64,000 nucleotides of DNA from contig OY761989.1 in the NCBI GenBank assembly GCA_963665165.1, forward strand, positions 1,116,001 to 1,180,000, read 5' to 3'. Of this stretch, positions 7,634 through 16,179 are shown piece by piece. The translations under genes and the position numbers were made by a program. The DNA comes from G963663315 sp963665165. GTDB lineage: Bacteria; Pseudomonadota; Gammaproteobacteria; Arenicellales; Poriferihabitantaceae. The notes beneath the pieces are model-generated. The model did not search any database. It worked only from the letters and a program-made list of their open reading frames with translations, and was not told the DNA's origin. Within the stretch, counting starts at the first letter, position 1; each line of letters opens with the position of its first letter.

Positions 7634-10018
7634 ATGCCCGCCAACCGATTCTGGATACACCTGCTTGAGCACCTCAAAATCGGCGCTCAAATGGACAGGC
7701 TTGGGGCCAGGTGGGGTCGTTGGGTGGCCAGCCATCGTGTGGCCACTCTGGTGGTTGTCCTGGTTGTGGCGGCATCGGCTTCACTGGGTACACGGTATGT
7801 CGGATTCACCAATGACTATCGGGCGTTTTTCGCCGGCGATGATCCTCACCTGATAGCCTTCGAGGACCTCCAGGACACCTATACCAGAAACGACACTGTG
7901 TTGTTCGTCATCGCGCCGCAGGAAGACGGGGTCTTTACCCGGACAACGCTTGCGGCAGTCTCGGAGCTGACTGAGCGGGCCTGGCAAACCCCTTTTTCAA
8001 TCCGGGTGGATTCATTATCCAATTATCAGCATACCCGGGCTGACGGGGACGATTTGATCGTTGCCGACCTGTATGAAGACGCCGCTTCGCTGACGCGGGA
8101 CGATCTGGAAAGAATCCGGAATATCGCTGTCAACGAACCCGTCCTGATCAACCGCTTGATTTCCGGGGATTCCAGCGTGACCGCTATCAATATCACGGTT
8201 GAATTGCCGGGCATTGATGAAGCCACAGAAGGCCCGCAGGTTGTGGCGCATGTCCGGCAGATGCGTGAATACGCTGAAAAAAACTGGCCGCACCTGAAAG
8301 TATATCTGACCGGTATCGTGATGATGGACCAGGCCTTTTCCGAGGTCGCATTGTATGACCTCACCCATCTGATTCCGATTGCCTTTGCCATTGTCCTGTT
8401 GCTGGTGTTTCTTCAGGTGCGCGGTTTGGCCAGCATTGTCGCAACCTTTATCGTCATTGCGCTCGCGGTTACTTCAGCAATGGGGCTCGCCGGCTGGGTG
8501 GGGATCCAACTGACCCCGCCGTCCATGGCTGCCCCGATCATCATCCTGACCCTGGCGGTAGCCGACTGTGTTCATATTCTTTCCACCTGGAACCATGCCC
8601 GCCGCAGTGCAACGGACAGGAATGACGCAATGGTCGAAAGCCTGCGGATTAATTTCAGCCCGGTATTGATGACCTCCCTGACTACAATGATCGGATTCCT
8701 GTCGCTGAACTTCAGTGACGCCCCGCCATTTGGCGACCTCGGCAATATCGCGGCGATAGGCGTGTTGTTTGCCTGGTTTTACGCGATCACCCTGCTGCCG
8801 GCGCTGGTCACCCTGCTGCCTTCAACCAGCCGCGTAAAGCGGGCCTATGGAGCTGAAATCATGGACTGGTTTGCCGACCAGGTAATCCGGTATCGGAGGG
8901 TGTTGATGCCGGTTGTGAGTCTGGTCGTCATCGCGCTGGTCGCCTGCATTCCGGCAAATCAGGTGAATGATATCTTCCTGGAGTACTTCGGAGAGGAAAT
9001 CCAGTTCAAAACCGACAGTGATTTTGTGGTGGACAACCTGACAGGACTGTATTTTATCGACTATTCCCTGGACGCGGGCCAATCCGGCGCGATATCGGAA
9101 CCCGAATATCTTGCCCGGGTCGAGCGATTTGCCAAGTGGCTGAGAACCCAGCCGGAAGTCATACACGTCAATACCCTGACCGATATGTTCAAGCGGGTCA
9201 ACAAAAGCATGCATGCCGACGATCCAGCCTGGTATGCACTGCCTGAGGAGCGGGAAATGGCGGCCCAGTACCTGCTGTTATACGAAATGTCATTGCCTTA
9301 TGGGCTCAGCCTGAACAATCAGGTGGATATTGACAAAAAACGCACCCGATTGAGCGTGACGCTGGAAACCCTGTCCACCAATGAGGTGATTGCCTTCGAG
9401 AAAAGAGCCTCACAATGGCTTGCACAGAATACTCCTGACATTCAGACTGTTGGCTCCAGCCCGACGATGATGTTTGCCCATATCGGAATGCGCAATATTA
9501 TCGGTATGCTGAGTGGCACCGCATTTGCTGTGATTGCGATCTCGTTACTGTTGATGTGGGCTTTCCAGTCGGTGCGTTGCGGCCTGATTACGCTCATTCC
9601 CAATTTTGTGCCGGCAGCGATGGCGTTCGGATTCTGGGGGATCGTCAATGGCAATGTGGGTGTCAGCCTGTCTTTGGTTACGGCGATGACGCTGGGAATC
9701 GTAGTGGATGACACGATTCATTTCATGAGCAAATATGTCCGGGCCAGACAGGAGAGCCGGTTGGATGCCGCCGATGCCGTACGATACGCCTTTTCCACCG
9801 TCGGGGTCGCATTGTGGACCACATCACTGGCGCTGGCAGTCGGTTTCCTGGTGCTTTCCACCTCGCCCTTCCTGCTCAATGCCCAGATGGGATTCGTAGT
9901 GGCCGACATTATCATGTTTGCGCTCTTTGTGGATTTCCTGCTCCTGCCCATGCTGTTGATCCGGATCGACAAGTGGCTGCTGCCGGAAGCCGTGGTCAAG
10001 CCCGCAGCCCGGCGTTAA
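7634..10018 (+). CDS. MMPL/RND superfamily exporter
   Basis: Inner-membrane transporter of the RND superfamily, hydrophobe/amphiphile efflux-3 (HAE3)-like. Two repeats are visible, each with one membrane helix, a large periplasmic loop and about five more helices. The first repeat has the loop at roughly residues 60-245 and helices to about 400; the second has its loop near 460-620 and helices to the end. VADCVHILSTW in repeat 1 and VVDDTIHFMSKY in repeat 2 are the typical helix-4 acidic motifs that carry protons. About 794 residues, normal for the family. Substrate unknown: lipids, hopanoids or hydrophobic compounds are possible. The start is uncertain among TTG 7616, ATG 7625, ATG 7634 and ATG 7691. 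Confidence 0.88.
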   Translation: MPANRFWIHLLEHLKIGAQMDRLGARWGRWVASHRVATLVVVLVVAASASLGTRYVGFTNDYRAFFAGDDPHLIAFEDLQDTYTRNDTVLFVIAPQEDGVFTRTTLAAVSELTERAWQTPFSIRVDSLSNYQHTRADGDDLIVADLYEDAASLTRDDLERIRNIAVNEPVLINRLISGDSSVTAINITVELPGIDEATEGPQVVAHVRQMREYAEKNWPHLKVYLTGIVMMDQAFSEVALYDLTHLIPIAFAIVLLLVFLQVRGLASIVATFIVIALAVTSAMGLAGWVGIQLTPPSMAAPIIILTLAVADCVHILSTWNHARRSATDRNDAMVESLRINFSPVLMTSLTTMIGFLSLNFSDAPPFGDLGNIAAIGVLFAWFYAITLLPALVTLLPSTSRVKRAYGAEIMDWFADQVIRYRRVLMPVVSLVVIALVACIPANQVNDIFLEYFGEEIQFKTDSDFVVDNLTGLYFIDYSLDAGQSGAISEPEYLARVERFAKWLRTQPEVIHVNTLTDMFKRVNKSMHADDPAWYALPEEREMAAQYLLLYEMSLPYGLSLNNQVDIDKKRTRLSVTLETLSTNEVIAFEKRASQWLAQNTPDIQTVGSSPTMMFAHIGMRNIIGMLSGTAFAVIAISLLLMWAFQSVRCGLITLIPNFVPAAMAFGFWGIVNGNVGVSLSLVTAMTLGIVVDDTIHFMSKYVRARQESRLDAADAVRYAFSTVGVALWTTSLALAVGFLVLSTSPFLLNAQMGFVVADIIMFALFVDFLLLPMLLIRIDKWLLPEAVVKPAARR

Positions 10019-10041
10019 ACGATAAGGAAAATGCGCGCGTG

Positions 10042-10470
10042 ATGACCAGACTCAATCCGCAACGGGTCAACCTGATCACGCTGGGCGTCGATGATCTGGC
10101 GCGCTCACGGGAATTCTACCAGGCCCTCGGCTGGCAGCCCGCTGAGAACCTGCCGGAAGTGACGTTTTTCCGGCTGCGCGGCTGTATGCTCGGCCTGTTC
10201 GGACGGGATGCGCTTGCCAGGGACCAGGGACGGCCGGGAACCAGACTCGAAACCGGCGCCATGACGCTCGCGCAGAATTTTCCGTCCAGGGCGGATGTCG
10301 ATGCCGCGTTCGCCGAAGCCCTGGCGGCTGGCGCCCAGCCGTTAAAACCGCCGGAAGAAGTTTTCTGGGGCGGCTACTCCGGCTACTTCGCGGATCCGGA
10401 CGGACATGTCTGGGAGCTTGCCCACAACCCGTTCTGGCCGCTGGACGAGGAAGGGTATCTGGATCATTGA
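10042..10470 (+). CDS. VOC (glyoxalase/bleomycin-resistance fold) family protein
   Basis: A 142-residue protein of the vicinal oxygen chelate superfamily. It has two betaalphabetabetabeta units: VNLITLGVDDLARSREFYQA at the start and GGYSGYFADPDGHVWELAHN near the end, the second containing the usual D.DGH..E metal-ligand region. These proteins bind a divalent metal and may act as lyases, isomerases or dioxygenases; the substrate here is unknown. The start is taken at ATG 10042 because ATG 10031 is out of frame and stops at once. It follows the exporter by 23 bases and may be co-transcribed. Confidence 0.85.
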   Translation: MTRLNPQRVNLITLGVDDLARSREFYQALGWQPAENLPEVTFFRLRGCMLGLFGRDALARDQGRPGTRLETGAMTLAQNFPSRADVDAAFAEALAAGAQPLKPPEEVFWGGYSGYFADPDGHVWELAHNPFWPLDEEGYLDH

Positions 10471-10610
10471 CCATCGTTTGCCCAATTGTTTATTCCGTCA
10501 ATACCGAGATCATAGCCTGCACAGAATGCCCTGCCGGTCCCCGCCAGCGCCATGACATGAATATCCGGATCAATGTCTGCGCGTTTTACGGCATCCTCGA
10601 TGGCTTTCGG
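10464..10610 (-). pseudogene. enoyl-CoA hydratase/isomerase (crotonase) fragment
   Basis: Reading the minus strand from about 10610 gives about 48 codons similar to an internal crotonase segment: AIEDAVKRADIDPDIHVMAL followed by AGTGRAFCAGYDL, which matches the family's V.V.TG.GRAF.AG.DL oxyanion-hole region. There is no start codon or family N-terminus, and the frame ends at TGA 10466-10464 soon after the motif. Both ends of the original gene are therefore missing. The fragment overlaps the VOC stop and abuts the hip operator region. It is a remnant with no expected activity. Confidence 0.7.
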
Positions 10611-10615
10611 CTAAA

Positions 10616-10653
10616 AATGACTGTAATTATAGTCATTAAATAGTATAATGACC
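10616..10653 (+). promoter_or_regulatory. hipBA operator/promoter with three half-sites
   Basis: Three 7-base half-sites alternate in orientation: AATGACT (10616-10622), AGTCATT (10631-10637) and AATGACC (10647-10653), with spacers of 8 and 9 bases. The first pair is a perfect inverted repeat. A -10-like TATAAT (10644-10649) overlaps the third half-site. The layout fits cooperative autorepression by the HipB-type regulator encoded 31 bases downstream, as known for hipBA, although the half-site differs from the E. coli one. Confidence 0.6.
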
Positions 10654-10683
10654 ATTTAAACAGCCTTATCAAGTCAAGTGTGA

Positions 10684-11019
10684 ATGATGGTGAAACAGCG
10701 AACCTATAGCAGGCATGCTCAAGAAGCTGTAGTCCTGATGGGGGAACAGATCAAGCTGGGACGCAAGCAGCGCCAGTGGACGGAGCGGAATCTCGCGGAG
10801 CGTGCAGGCATTTCCAGAGCCACGCTGCAAAAAATCGAACGTGGCGAAATGAGCTGCGCCATCGGTCTGGTTTTTGAGGTCGCAACTCTTGTCGGCATCA
10901 AGCTGTTTGAACCGGACGGCATACCGCTATCCAGGCATATCGAGCATACGCGGGACAAGATCGCGCTGCTGCCGCAACGTATAAAAACCGGAAAAAGGGT
11001 GGTTTACGATGACTTCTGA
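10684..11019 (+). CDS. hipB: HipB-like XRE-family antitoxin/regulator
   Basis: A 111-residue protein with one XRE helix-turn-helix: IKLGRKQRQWTERNLAERAG followed by ISRATLQKIERGE, near residues 23-55. In HipBA modules HipB binds the operator, represses the operon and neutralises the HipA kinase. The gene overlaps hipA by 11 bases, as expected for such pairs. ATG 10684 or the adjacent ATG 10687 may be used. It is intact while its partner is broken, so it may now act as a lone repressor. Confidence 0.82.
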   Translation: MMVKQRTYSRHAQEAVVLMGEQIKLGRKQRQWTERNLAERAGISRATLQKIERGEMSCAIGLVFEVATLVGIKLFEPDGIPLSRHIEHTRDKIALLPQRIKTGKRVVYDDF

Positions 11020-12283
11020 CCGCGATAGGGAAGCCTTCGTCTGGATATGGCTGCCGAACGAAACAGAGCCTGTCGTGGCGGGGCGGCTGGAAGCCGATAA
11101 CGGCAACATTTTGTTCAATTACGGTAAGAGTTATCTGGAACGGGTTCACGACGGCAAGCCCGTTATGCCGGTCTATGACCGGAATTGCCGTTGCAGCCCG
11201 GAGTATTGCCTCTGTCCGATGGCCTGACCATGCCCGGCTGTATTCGGGATGCCGCGCCCGATGCGTGGGGGCGACGGGTAATTATCAATAAGATGACCGG
11301 ATTAAAGGGCACTGGCACGGATACAGCCGATTTGGGTGAATTGACCTATCTTCTGGAATCCGGGTCCGACCGGATCGGCGCGCTCGATTTTCAGCGTTCC
11401 CCGACGGAGTATGCTCCGCGTGTCGCGGACAACATCAGAATTGAAGAAGTGATCGAATCCGCCGAACGGGTCGAAAAAGGCATACCCCTTACGCCGGAAC
11501 TGGATCAGGCGCTATTGCAGGGCAGTTCCATTGGCGGGGCGCGACCCAAAGCCCTGATCCAGGATCAGAGCAGGAAATATATCGCAAAATTTTCATCCAG
11601 CGCTGATCTCTACAGTGTGGTCAAGGCTGAGTTCATCGCTATGAGGCTGGCGCTTTTGTCCGGACTGGATGTAGCTCCCGTAAAGCTGGTCAGGGCAGCC
11701 AATAAGGATGTGCTTCTGATAGAGAGATTTGACCGAATCTGGCAAGGAAACGATTGGTCACGCAAAGCCATGGTCTCTGCGCTTACTCTATCCGGACTTG
11801 CGGAAATGATGGCTCGGTATGCCAGTTATGAAACGCTTGCTGTAATTGTCCGTCATCGTTTTACTGATCCGAAGGATACGCTAAAGGAACTGTTCGCACG
11901 GCTCGTCTTTAATATCCTGTGCGGCAATACCGACGACCATGCGCGAAACCATGCGGCTTTTTGGGACGGCACGGGAACTGACGCTCACACCGGCTTACGA
12001 TATCTGCCCGCAAGGCCGTACCGGCAACGAGGCCTCACAAGCCATGTTGATTGTTGGCAACAATAATCTGAGCCAGCTTAAAACCTGCCTGGAAGCCGCT
12101 CACAATTTTCTGTTGTCTGAAAAAGATGCCCGCACGATCTTCGATAACCTTACAGAAACGATTGAGCAACGATGGGATGGGGTTTGCGATGAAGCGGGGT
12201 TAAGTGAAGTGGACCGGAGAATGCTATGGAAGCGTCAGTTTCTCAATCCCTTTTCGATTGCAGGTTGGGTAATCGGGTCGTGA
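11009..12283 (+). pseudogene. hipA: HipA-like serine/threonine kinase toxin, two frameshifts
   Basis: HipA kinases phosphorylate targets such as GltX. The parts here lie in two reading frames. 11009 to about 11180 gives the N-terminal HipA_N segment (FVWIWLPNETEPVVAGRLE). A missing base near 11178-11182 moves the frame, which then encodes LPLSDGLTMPGCIRDAAPDA, the loop SSIGGARPKA and the catalytic loop NTDDHARNHA. An extra base near 11968-11972 returns to the first frame for LTLTPAYDICPQGRTGNEAS and the end at 12283. All kinase motifs are recognisable, so inactivation is recent or the shifts are assembly errors. The two shifts compensate in sign, but the core between them is out of frame with the start. 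Confidence 0.8.
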
Positions 12284-12477
12284 TGACGTAAATTATTTTT
12301 CGCGGCCTGACGAAAGATTACTCGTCACGATTAAATATTGCATCGTACTTGTTTTCGATAGCCTGAACTTCCTGCATCATTCCATGAAAAACGATTATTG
12401 TCTATGAAAAATGCTTACATATTACATCTTCGTGTGAAAAACAATCGAAAGAGTAGGCTTGGCTTCTCAAATGAAAA

Positions 12478-12527
12478 ACGGCCTGTAGATAAGGTCGCCC
12501 ATAATGACAACACTATCTACAGACCGT
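12478..12527 (-). terminator. rho-independent terminator of tRNA-fMet
   Basis: On the minus strand, just past the tRNA, two 14-base arms (12478-12491 and 12514-12527) pair with one mismatch around a 22-base loop. A run of T (A on the plus strand at 12474-12478) follows. Position and strand fit termination of the tRNA transcript. The stretch 12284-12473 holds no convincing gene. Confidence 0.6.
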
Positions 12528-12536
12528 CTGTTCAAT

Positions 12537-12613
12537 TGGTAGCGGGGGCAGGATTTGAACCTGCGACCTTCGGGTTATGAGCCCGACGAGCTGCCAGACT
12601 GCTCCACCCCGCA
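12537..12613 (-). tRNA. initiator tRNA-fMet (CAT anticodon)
   Basis: A 77-base tRNA read on the minus strand, with encoded CCA at 12539-12537. The anticodon loop is CTCATAA, flanked by three G:C pairs (GGG/CCC), a mark of the initiator. The first acceptor base (T) faces T and is unpaired, another initiator feature. The TPsiC arm contains GGTTCAAATCC and the D arm GCAGTCTGGCAGCTCG. The sequence closely follows E. coli tRNA-fMet. Confidence 0.96.
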
Positions 12614-12702
12614 TCGGAGGAAGGATTCTACTCCAACCGTCCTATGGATTTCAATTGATTAAAATGACTATATCCGGGTTTTTTTATGTGGATTCCGGTT
12701 GG

Positions 12703-14079
12703 TCATTCCTTTTTACGGATTCTGGGGCCATCCGGCGAGTCTTCGATTTCGTATCCCAGCAGCGCTATCCGGTCACGCAAACGATCCGATTCTTCCCAAT
12801 CCCTGGATTTTCGCGCAGCATTTCGCTGATTGACCAGTATTTGCACTGCTTCCGGAATCTCGACCTGATCGGGCGCCCATTGACAGAGGTTCAATCCGAG
12901 AATCCGGTCGCAGTGTTGAATCGTCGCCTTCCTGACTCCGTTCGGCAGAGCGCTCCGAACCAGTTCCCAGACCACCGCCAGCGCTTTTGTCGTATTGAGG
13001 TCGTGAAACACTTGCCGGTTGAATCGGTCCACATAGTCCGGATCCGCCTCTGTGGCCTCACCCCATGAATGGACTGCGCTCCTGAGCCGGTTGATGGCGA
13101 TTCGGGCGCTGTCCAGGCTGTCCCAGGTGAATTTCAGATCATTCCGGTAATTCGCGGTCAGGCACAGGTACCGATAGCTCAGGGGATCGTAGTGGTTGTC
13201 CAGCAATGTTTGCAGTCGTAAAAACTCTCCCGATGACTTCGACATTTTCAGTTTGTCGACTTCCAGAAAATAACCATGCAGCCAGAAATTCGCCAACCGT
13301 GTGCCGTAGCAAACCTCCGACTGGGCAATCTCGTTGGTGTGGTGAACCGGGATATGGTCTTTCCCGCCGCAATGAATGTCGAATTTCGGTCCCAGGTATT
13401 TCACGGCCATGGCTGAACACTCAATATGCCAGCCCGGAAATCCGGTGCCCCAGGGGCTGTCCCATTCCATCTGGCGCTGTTGGTCAGGCGGGCTGAATTT
13501 CCAGAGCGCAAAATCCGTCGAACAGCGTTTTTCTCCAATATCGACTCGCTTCCCGGCATTTAATCCTGCCGCGTCCAACCGGGCCAGATGGCCGTAACCA
13601 TCCAGTTTTGCCGTGTCAAAATAAACCCCGTCGGATGTGGTATAGGTATATCCCTTCTCCTCGATGACGCCGATATCGTGAATCTGTTCCTCGATATGGT
13701 CGGTGGCGCGGCACCAGATGGAAGGCTCAAGAATATTCAACTCCGCCAGATCCTGCCGGAATGCCTGCGTGTACAGATCGGCAATTTCCCACGCTGTCTT
13801 TCCGGTGCGTTTTGAACCCTGCTCGATCTTGTCTTCCCCGGTATCCGCGTCCGAGGCCAGGTGTCCGACATCGGTAATGTTCATCACATGGGTGACCTCG
13901 TAGCCATAAGCCTCCAGTGTCCTTCTCAGGACATCCTCGAATACATAGGTGCGAAGGTTGCCGATATGGGCGTAGTTATAGACGGTCGGCCCACAGGCAT
14001 AGATCCTCACTTCATTACCCTGAAGCGGTTCGAATTCCCTGAGTGAACGGGTGTAGCTATCGTACAGTTTTATTTTCAT
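12703..14079 (-). CDS. cysS: cysteinyl-tRNA synthetase
   Basis: Class I aminoacyl-tRNA synthetase charging tRNA-Cys. The N-terminus YACGPTVYNYAHIGNLRTYV holds the first zinc cysteine and the HIGH-like signature (HIGN). FPGWHIECSAMA supplies further zinc ligands, and KMSKSSGEF is the KMSKS loop. The 458-residue length is normal. It is divergently placed from lpxH: the lpxH start lies 125 bases upstream on the other strand. No sign of damage. Confidence 0.97.
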   Translation of the reverse strand: MKIKLYDSYTRSLREFEPLQGNEVRIYACGPTVYNYAHIGNLRTYVFEDVLRRTLEAYGYEVTHVMNITDVGHLASDADTGEDKIEQGSKRTGKTAWEIADLYTQAFRQDLAELNILEPSIWCRATDHIEEQIHDIGVIEEKGYTYTTSDGVYFDTAKLDGYGHLARLDAAGLNAGKRVDIGEKRCSTDFALWKFSPPDQQRQMEWDSPWGTGFPGWHIECSAMAVKYLGPKFDIHCGGKDHIPVHHTNEIAQSEVCYGTRLANFWLHGYFLEVDKLKMSKSSGEFLRLQTLLDNHYDPLSYRYLCLTANYRNDLKFTWDSLDSARIAINRLRSAVHSWGEATEADPDYVDRFNRQVFHDLNTTKALAVVWELVRSALPNGVRKATIQHCDRILGLNLCQWAPDQVEIPEAVQILVNQRNAARKSRDWEESDRLRDRIALLGYEIEDSPDGPRIRKKE

Positions 14080-14204
14080 GGGGAAGCCCGGACGGCAGGC
14101 CCTGTCTGACGGTATATGTCATATACTTCCTGGATGAGGCGGATGGTACAATAAACGCTATCCGTATCCAACCACAGGCAGGCGCGCCGGACTTTCCCCA
14201 GGCC

Positions 14205-14918
14205 ATGATCGCATTTATTTCTGATTTGCATTTGACCCCGCAGAGGCCGGACGCGACCGGGTGGTTCGAAAATTTCATGACGAATGCCGTTGGCATGATC
14301 GATGAAATATATATTCTGGGGGACTTGTTCGAGGTCTGGATCGGCGACGACGCCAGTGATGCGCTGGGGCAGGGCAGGGTGGAGGAGATCATGCGGTCGG
14401 CCTCAAGCGCTGGCGTGAAACTCTGGTTCATGCACGGTAACCGGGATTTTCTGGTGGGGGAGGAGTTCGCAAAACGCACAGGCTGTACTCTGTTGCCGGA
14501 CCCGTCTGTCATTATCCTGGGCGACGAAAAGGTGTTACTGACGCACGGTGACGCGCTGTGCACCCGCGATGTCGAACATCAAAAGGCCAGGGTACGGATG
14601 CTCAGTTCCAAGTGGAAAGCCGCCTTCCTGAATAAACCAATCGAAGACCGGATCGATACCGCGTTGTCGATGAGGGAAAAAAGCGAAGCCGGTAAACAAG
14701 GCAGGAGCGTGGAAATGATGGATGTCGACCAGCGGCAAGTGGAAAACGTGATGCGGGAGCATGGCGTATTGAAACTGATCCATGGGCACACCCACAGTCC
14801 TGCGGTACATGAATTCATGCTGGAAAATGGTGTTGCCAGGCGTTACGTGATGGGAGACTGGTATACCCAAAAAAGCATGTTGCTCTACGACAACGGAAGT
14901 TTTGCGCTCCAGGTCTGA
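14205..14918 (+). CDS. lpxH: UDP-2,3-diacylglucosamine diphosphatase LpxH
   Basis: Membrane-associated calcineurin-like phosphoesterase of lipid A synthesis, converting UDP-2,3-diacylglucosamine to lipid X and UMP. Metal motifs in order: ISDLHLTP, GDLFEVWIGDD, HGNRDFL, LTHGD and HGHTHSP. ATG 14205 gives 237 residues starting MIAFISDLHL, the family form; the frame is open further upstream but that part is not conserved. A TACAAT near 14146 could be its -10 box. It is next to cysS, a neighbourhood also seen in other gammaproteobacteria. Confidence 0.94.
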   Translation: MIAFISDLHLTPQRPDATGWFENFMTNAVGMIDEIYILGDLFEVWIGDDASDALGQGRVEEIMRSASSAGVKLWFMHGNRDFLVGEEFAKRTGCTLLPDPSVIILGDEKVLLTHGDALCTRDVEHQKARVRMLSSKWKAAFLNKPIEDRIDTALSMREKSEAGKQGRSVEMMDVDQRQVENVMREHGVLKLIHGHTHSPAVHEFMLENGVARRYVMGDWYTQKSMLLYDNGSFALQV

Positions 14919-15003
14919 TTCGCGCGCAATGACCGTTTGGACGGATTCTCCTTGTGGAGCGGTCGCCGGGAAGCGATCCGGGTCAGGGAAGCAGTCGTCC
15001 TGA

Positions 15004-16179
15004 TTACGCTCTCGATTCCAGCATTTCCACCGCCGGCAGTACCTTTCCTTCCAGAAATTCCAGAAACGCCCCCCCTCCGGTCGAGATGCAGGACATTTCC
15101 CCGGCAAGGCCGAATGCTTCGATGGCCGCGAGCGTGTCACCGCCGCCACAGATGGAAAACGCGCCCGAATCGGCAATGGCCTGCCCCAGGGTCCTGGTGC
15201 CATTGGCAAATTCCGGTAATTCGAACACCCCCACCGGGCCGTTCCAGATAACCGTGCCGGCTTCAAGAATGAGTCTGGACCATCGCGCCGCGGTGTCGGG
15301 CCCGATATCCAGAATCAGGTCGCCGCTTTCAACCCGGTCTGTCTTCTTGACCTCGACAGGGGCTTTCCTCGACATGGTTTTCGTGGTCACCACATCCACC
15401 GGAAGCGGAATCTCTCCGCCGCTGTTCCGGGCCACCTCCATCAGCATGGCCGCCTGGTCCAGCAAATCCGGTTCATACAGTGATTTGCCGACCGGATAAC
15501 CCGCCGCCGCGATCAGGGTATTGGCGATTCCGCCGCCGGGGATCAACTGATCGACCTTGCGGGACAGGGATTGCAGTACAGTCAGTTTGGTCGAAACCTT
15601 GGCGCCGCCGACAATCGCCAGAACCGGGCGCCGGGGGTCAGTGAACGCCTGGTCGAGGGCTTCGAGTTCCGCGGTCAGCAACAGCCCTGCACAGGACTCG
15701 GCAGCGTGTTGTCCGACACTGTAAGTGGAAGCCTGCATCCGATGGGCGGCGCCGAACGCATCCATGACGTAGACATCGCACAAGCGGGCATATTGTCGGC
15801 CAAGAACGGGATCGTTAGCGGTCTCTCCAACATTGAAACGGACATTTTCCAGTAACTCGACATCCCCGTTGTCCAGAACCGGAGTGGCGCTGAGATAGTC
15901 GCGGTTCAGCCTGACCGTTTGCCCCAGGCGGCGGCTCAGATGATCGGCTACCGGCTGCAAGGAAAAACTTTCTTCGGATCGACCTTCCACCGGTCTTCCC
16001 AAATGGGACATCAGGAGCGCTTTTGCGCCGGCATCGCGTACGTACCGGATGGTGGCTAACGAGGCTTCAATCCTTTTCGCCGATGTGATCCTGCCATCCC
16101 GGATGGGTACGTTCAGGTCCTGGCGGATCAGAACGACCTTGCCTGCGACATCGATATCCCGCAGCTTTTTGAATTTCAT
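15004..16179 (-). CDS. pgk: phosphoglycerate kinase
   Basis: Reversible transfer of phosphate between 1,3-bisphosphoglycerate and ADP in glycolysis or the Calvin cycle. The N-terminus has LIRQDLNVPI and LLMSHLGRP for 3-PG binding, the linker has AIVGGAKVSTKL, and the C-terminus has WNGPVGVFE and SICGGGDTLA with TGGGAFLEFLEG. ATG 16179 gives MKFKKLRDIDV, 391 residues, the family form; the open frame to 16239 overlaps gap. The ATG overlaps the gap stop by one base (TAATG), so translation is probably coupled. Confidence 0.96.
   Translation of the reverse strand: MKFKKLRDIDVAGKVVLIRQDLNVPIRDGRITSAKRIEASLATIRYVRDAGAKALLMSHLGRPVEGRSEESFSLQPVADHLSRRLGQTVRLNRDYLSATPVLDNGDVELLENVRFNVGETANDPVLGRQYARLCDVYVMDAFGAAHRMQASTYSVGQHAAESCAGLLLTAELEALDQAFTDPRRPVLAIVGGAKVSTKLTVLQSLSRKVDQLIPGGGIANTLIAAAGYPVGKSLYEPDLLDQAAMLMEVARNSGGEIPLPVDVVTTKTMSRKAPVEVKKTDRVESGDLILDIGPDTAARWSRLILEAGTVIWNGPVGVFELPEFANGTRTLGQAIADSGAFSICGGGDTLAAIEAFGLAGEMSCISTGGGAFLEFLEGKVLPAVEMLESRA

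Noticed and set aside
12318..12380. 20-codon minus-strand peptide ending AIFNRDE, possible toxin remnant
   Set aside because: Too short and no firm similarity to any toxin family.
12398..12580. ORF ending VAGAGFEPATFGL
   Set aside because: Its end is the translated tRNA-fMet sequence; this peptide is a well-known false gene product of tRNA regions.
12537..12613. tRNA-fMet as attachment site of the hipBA element
   Set aside because: The tRNA and its own terminator are intact, and no repeat of the tRNA 3' end or integrase is found near hipBA.
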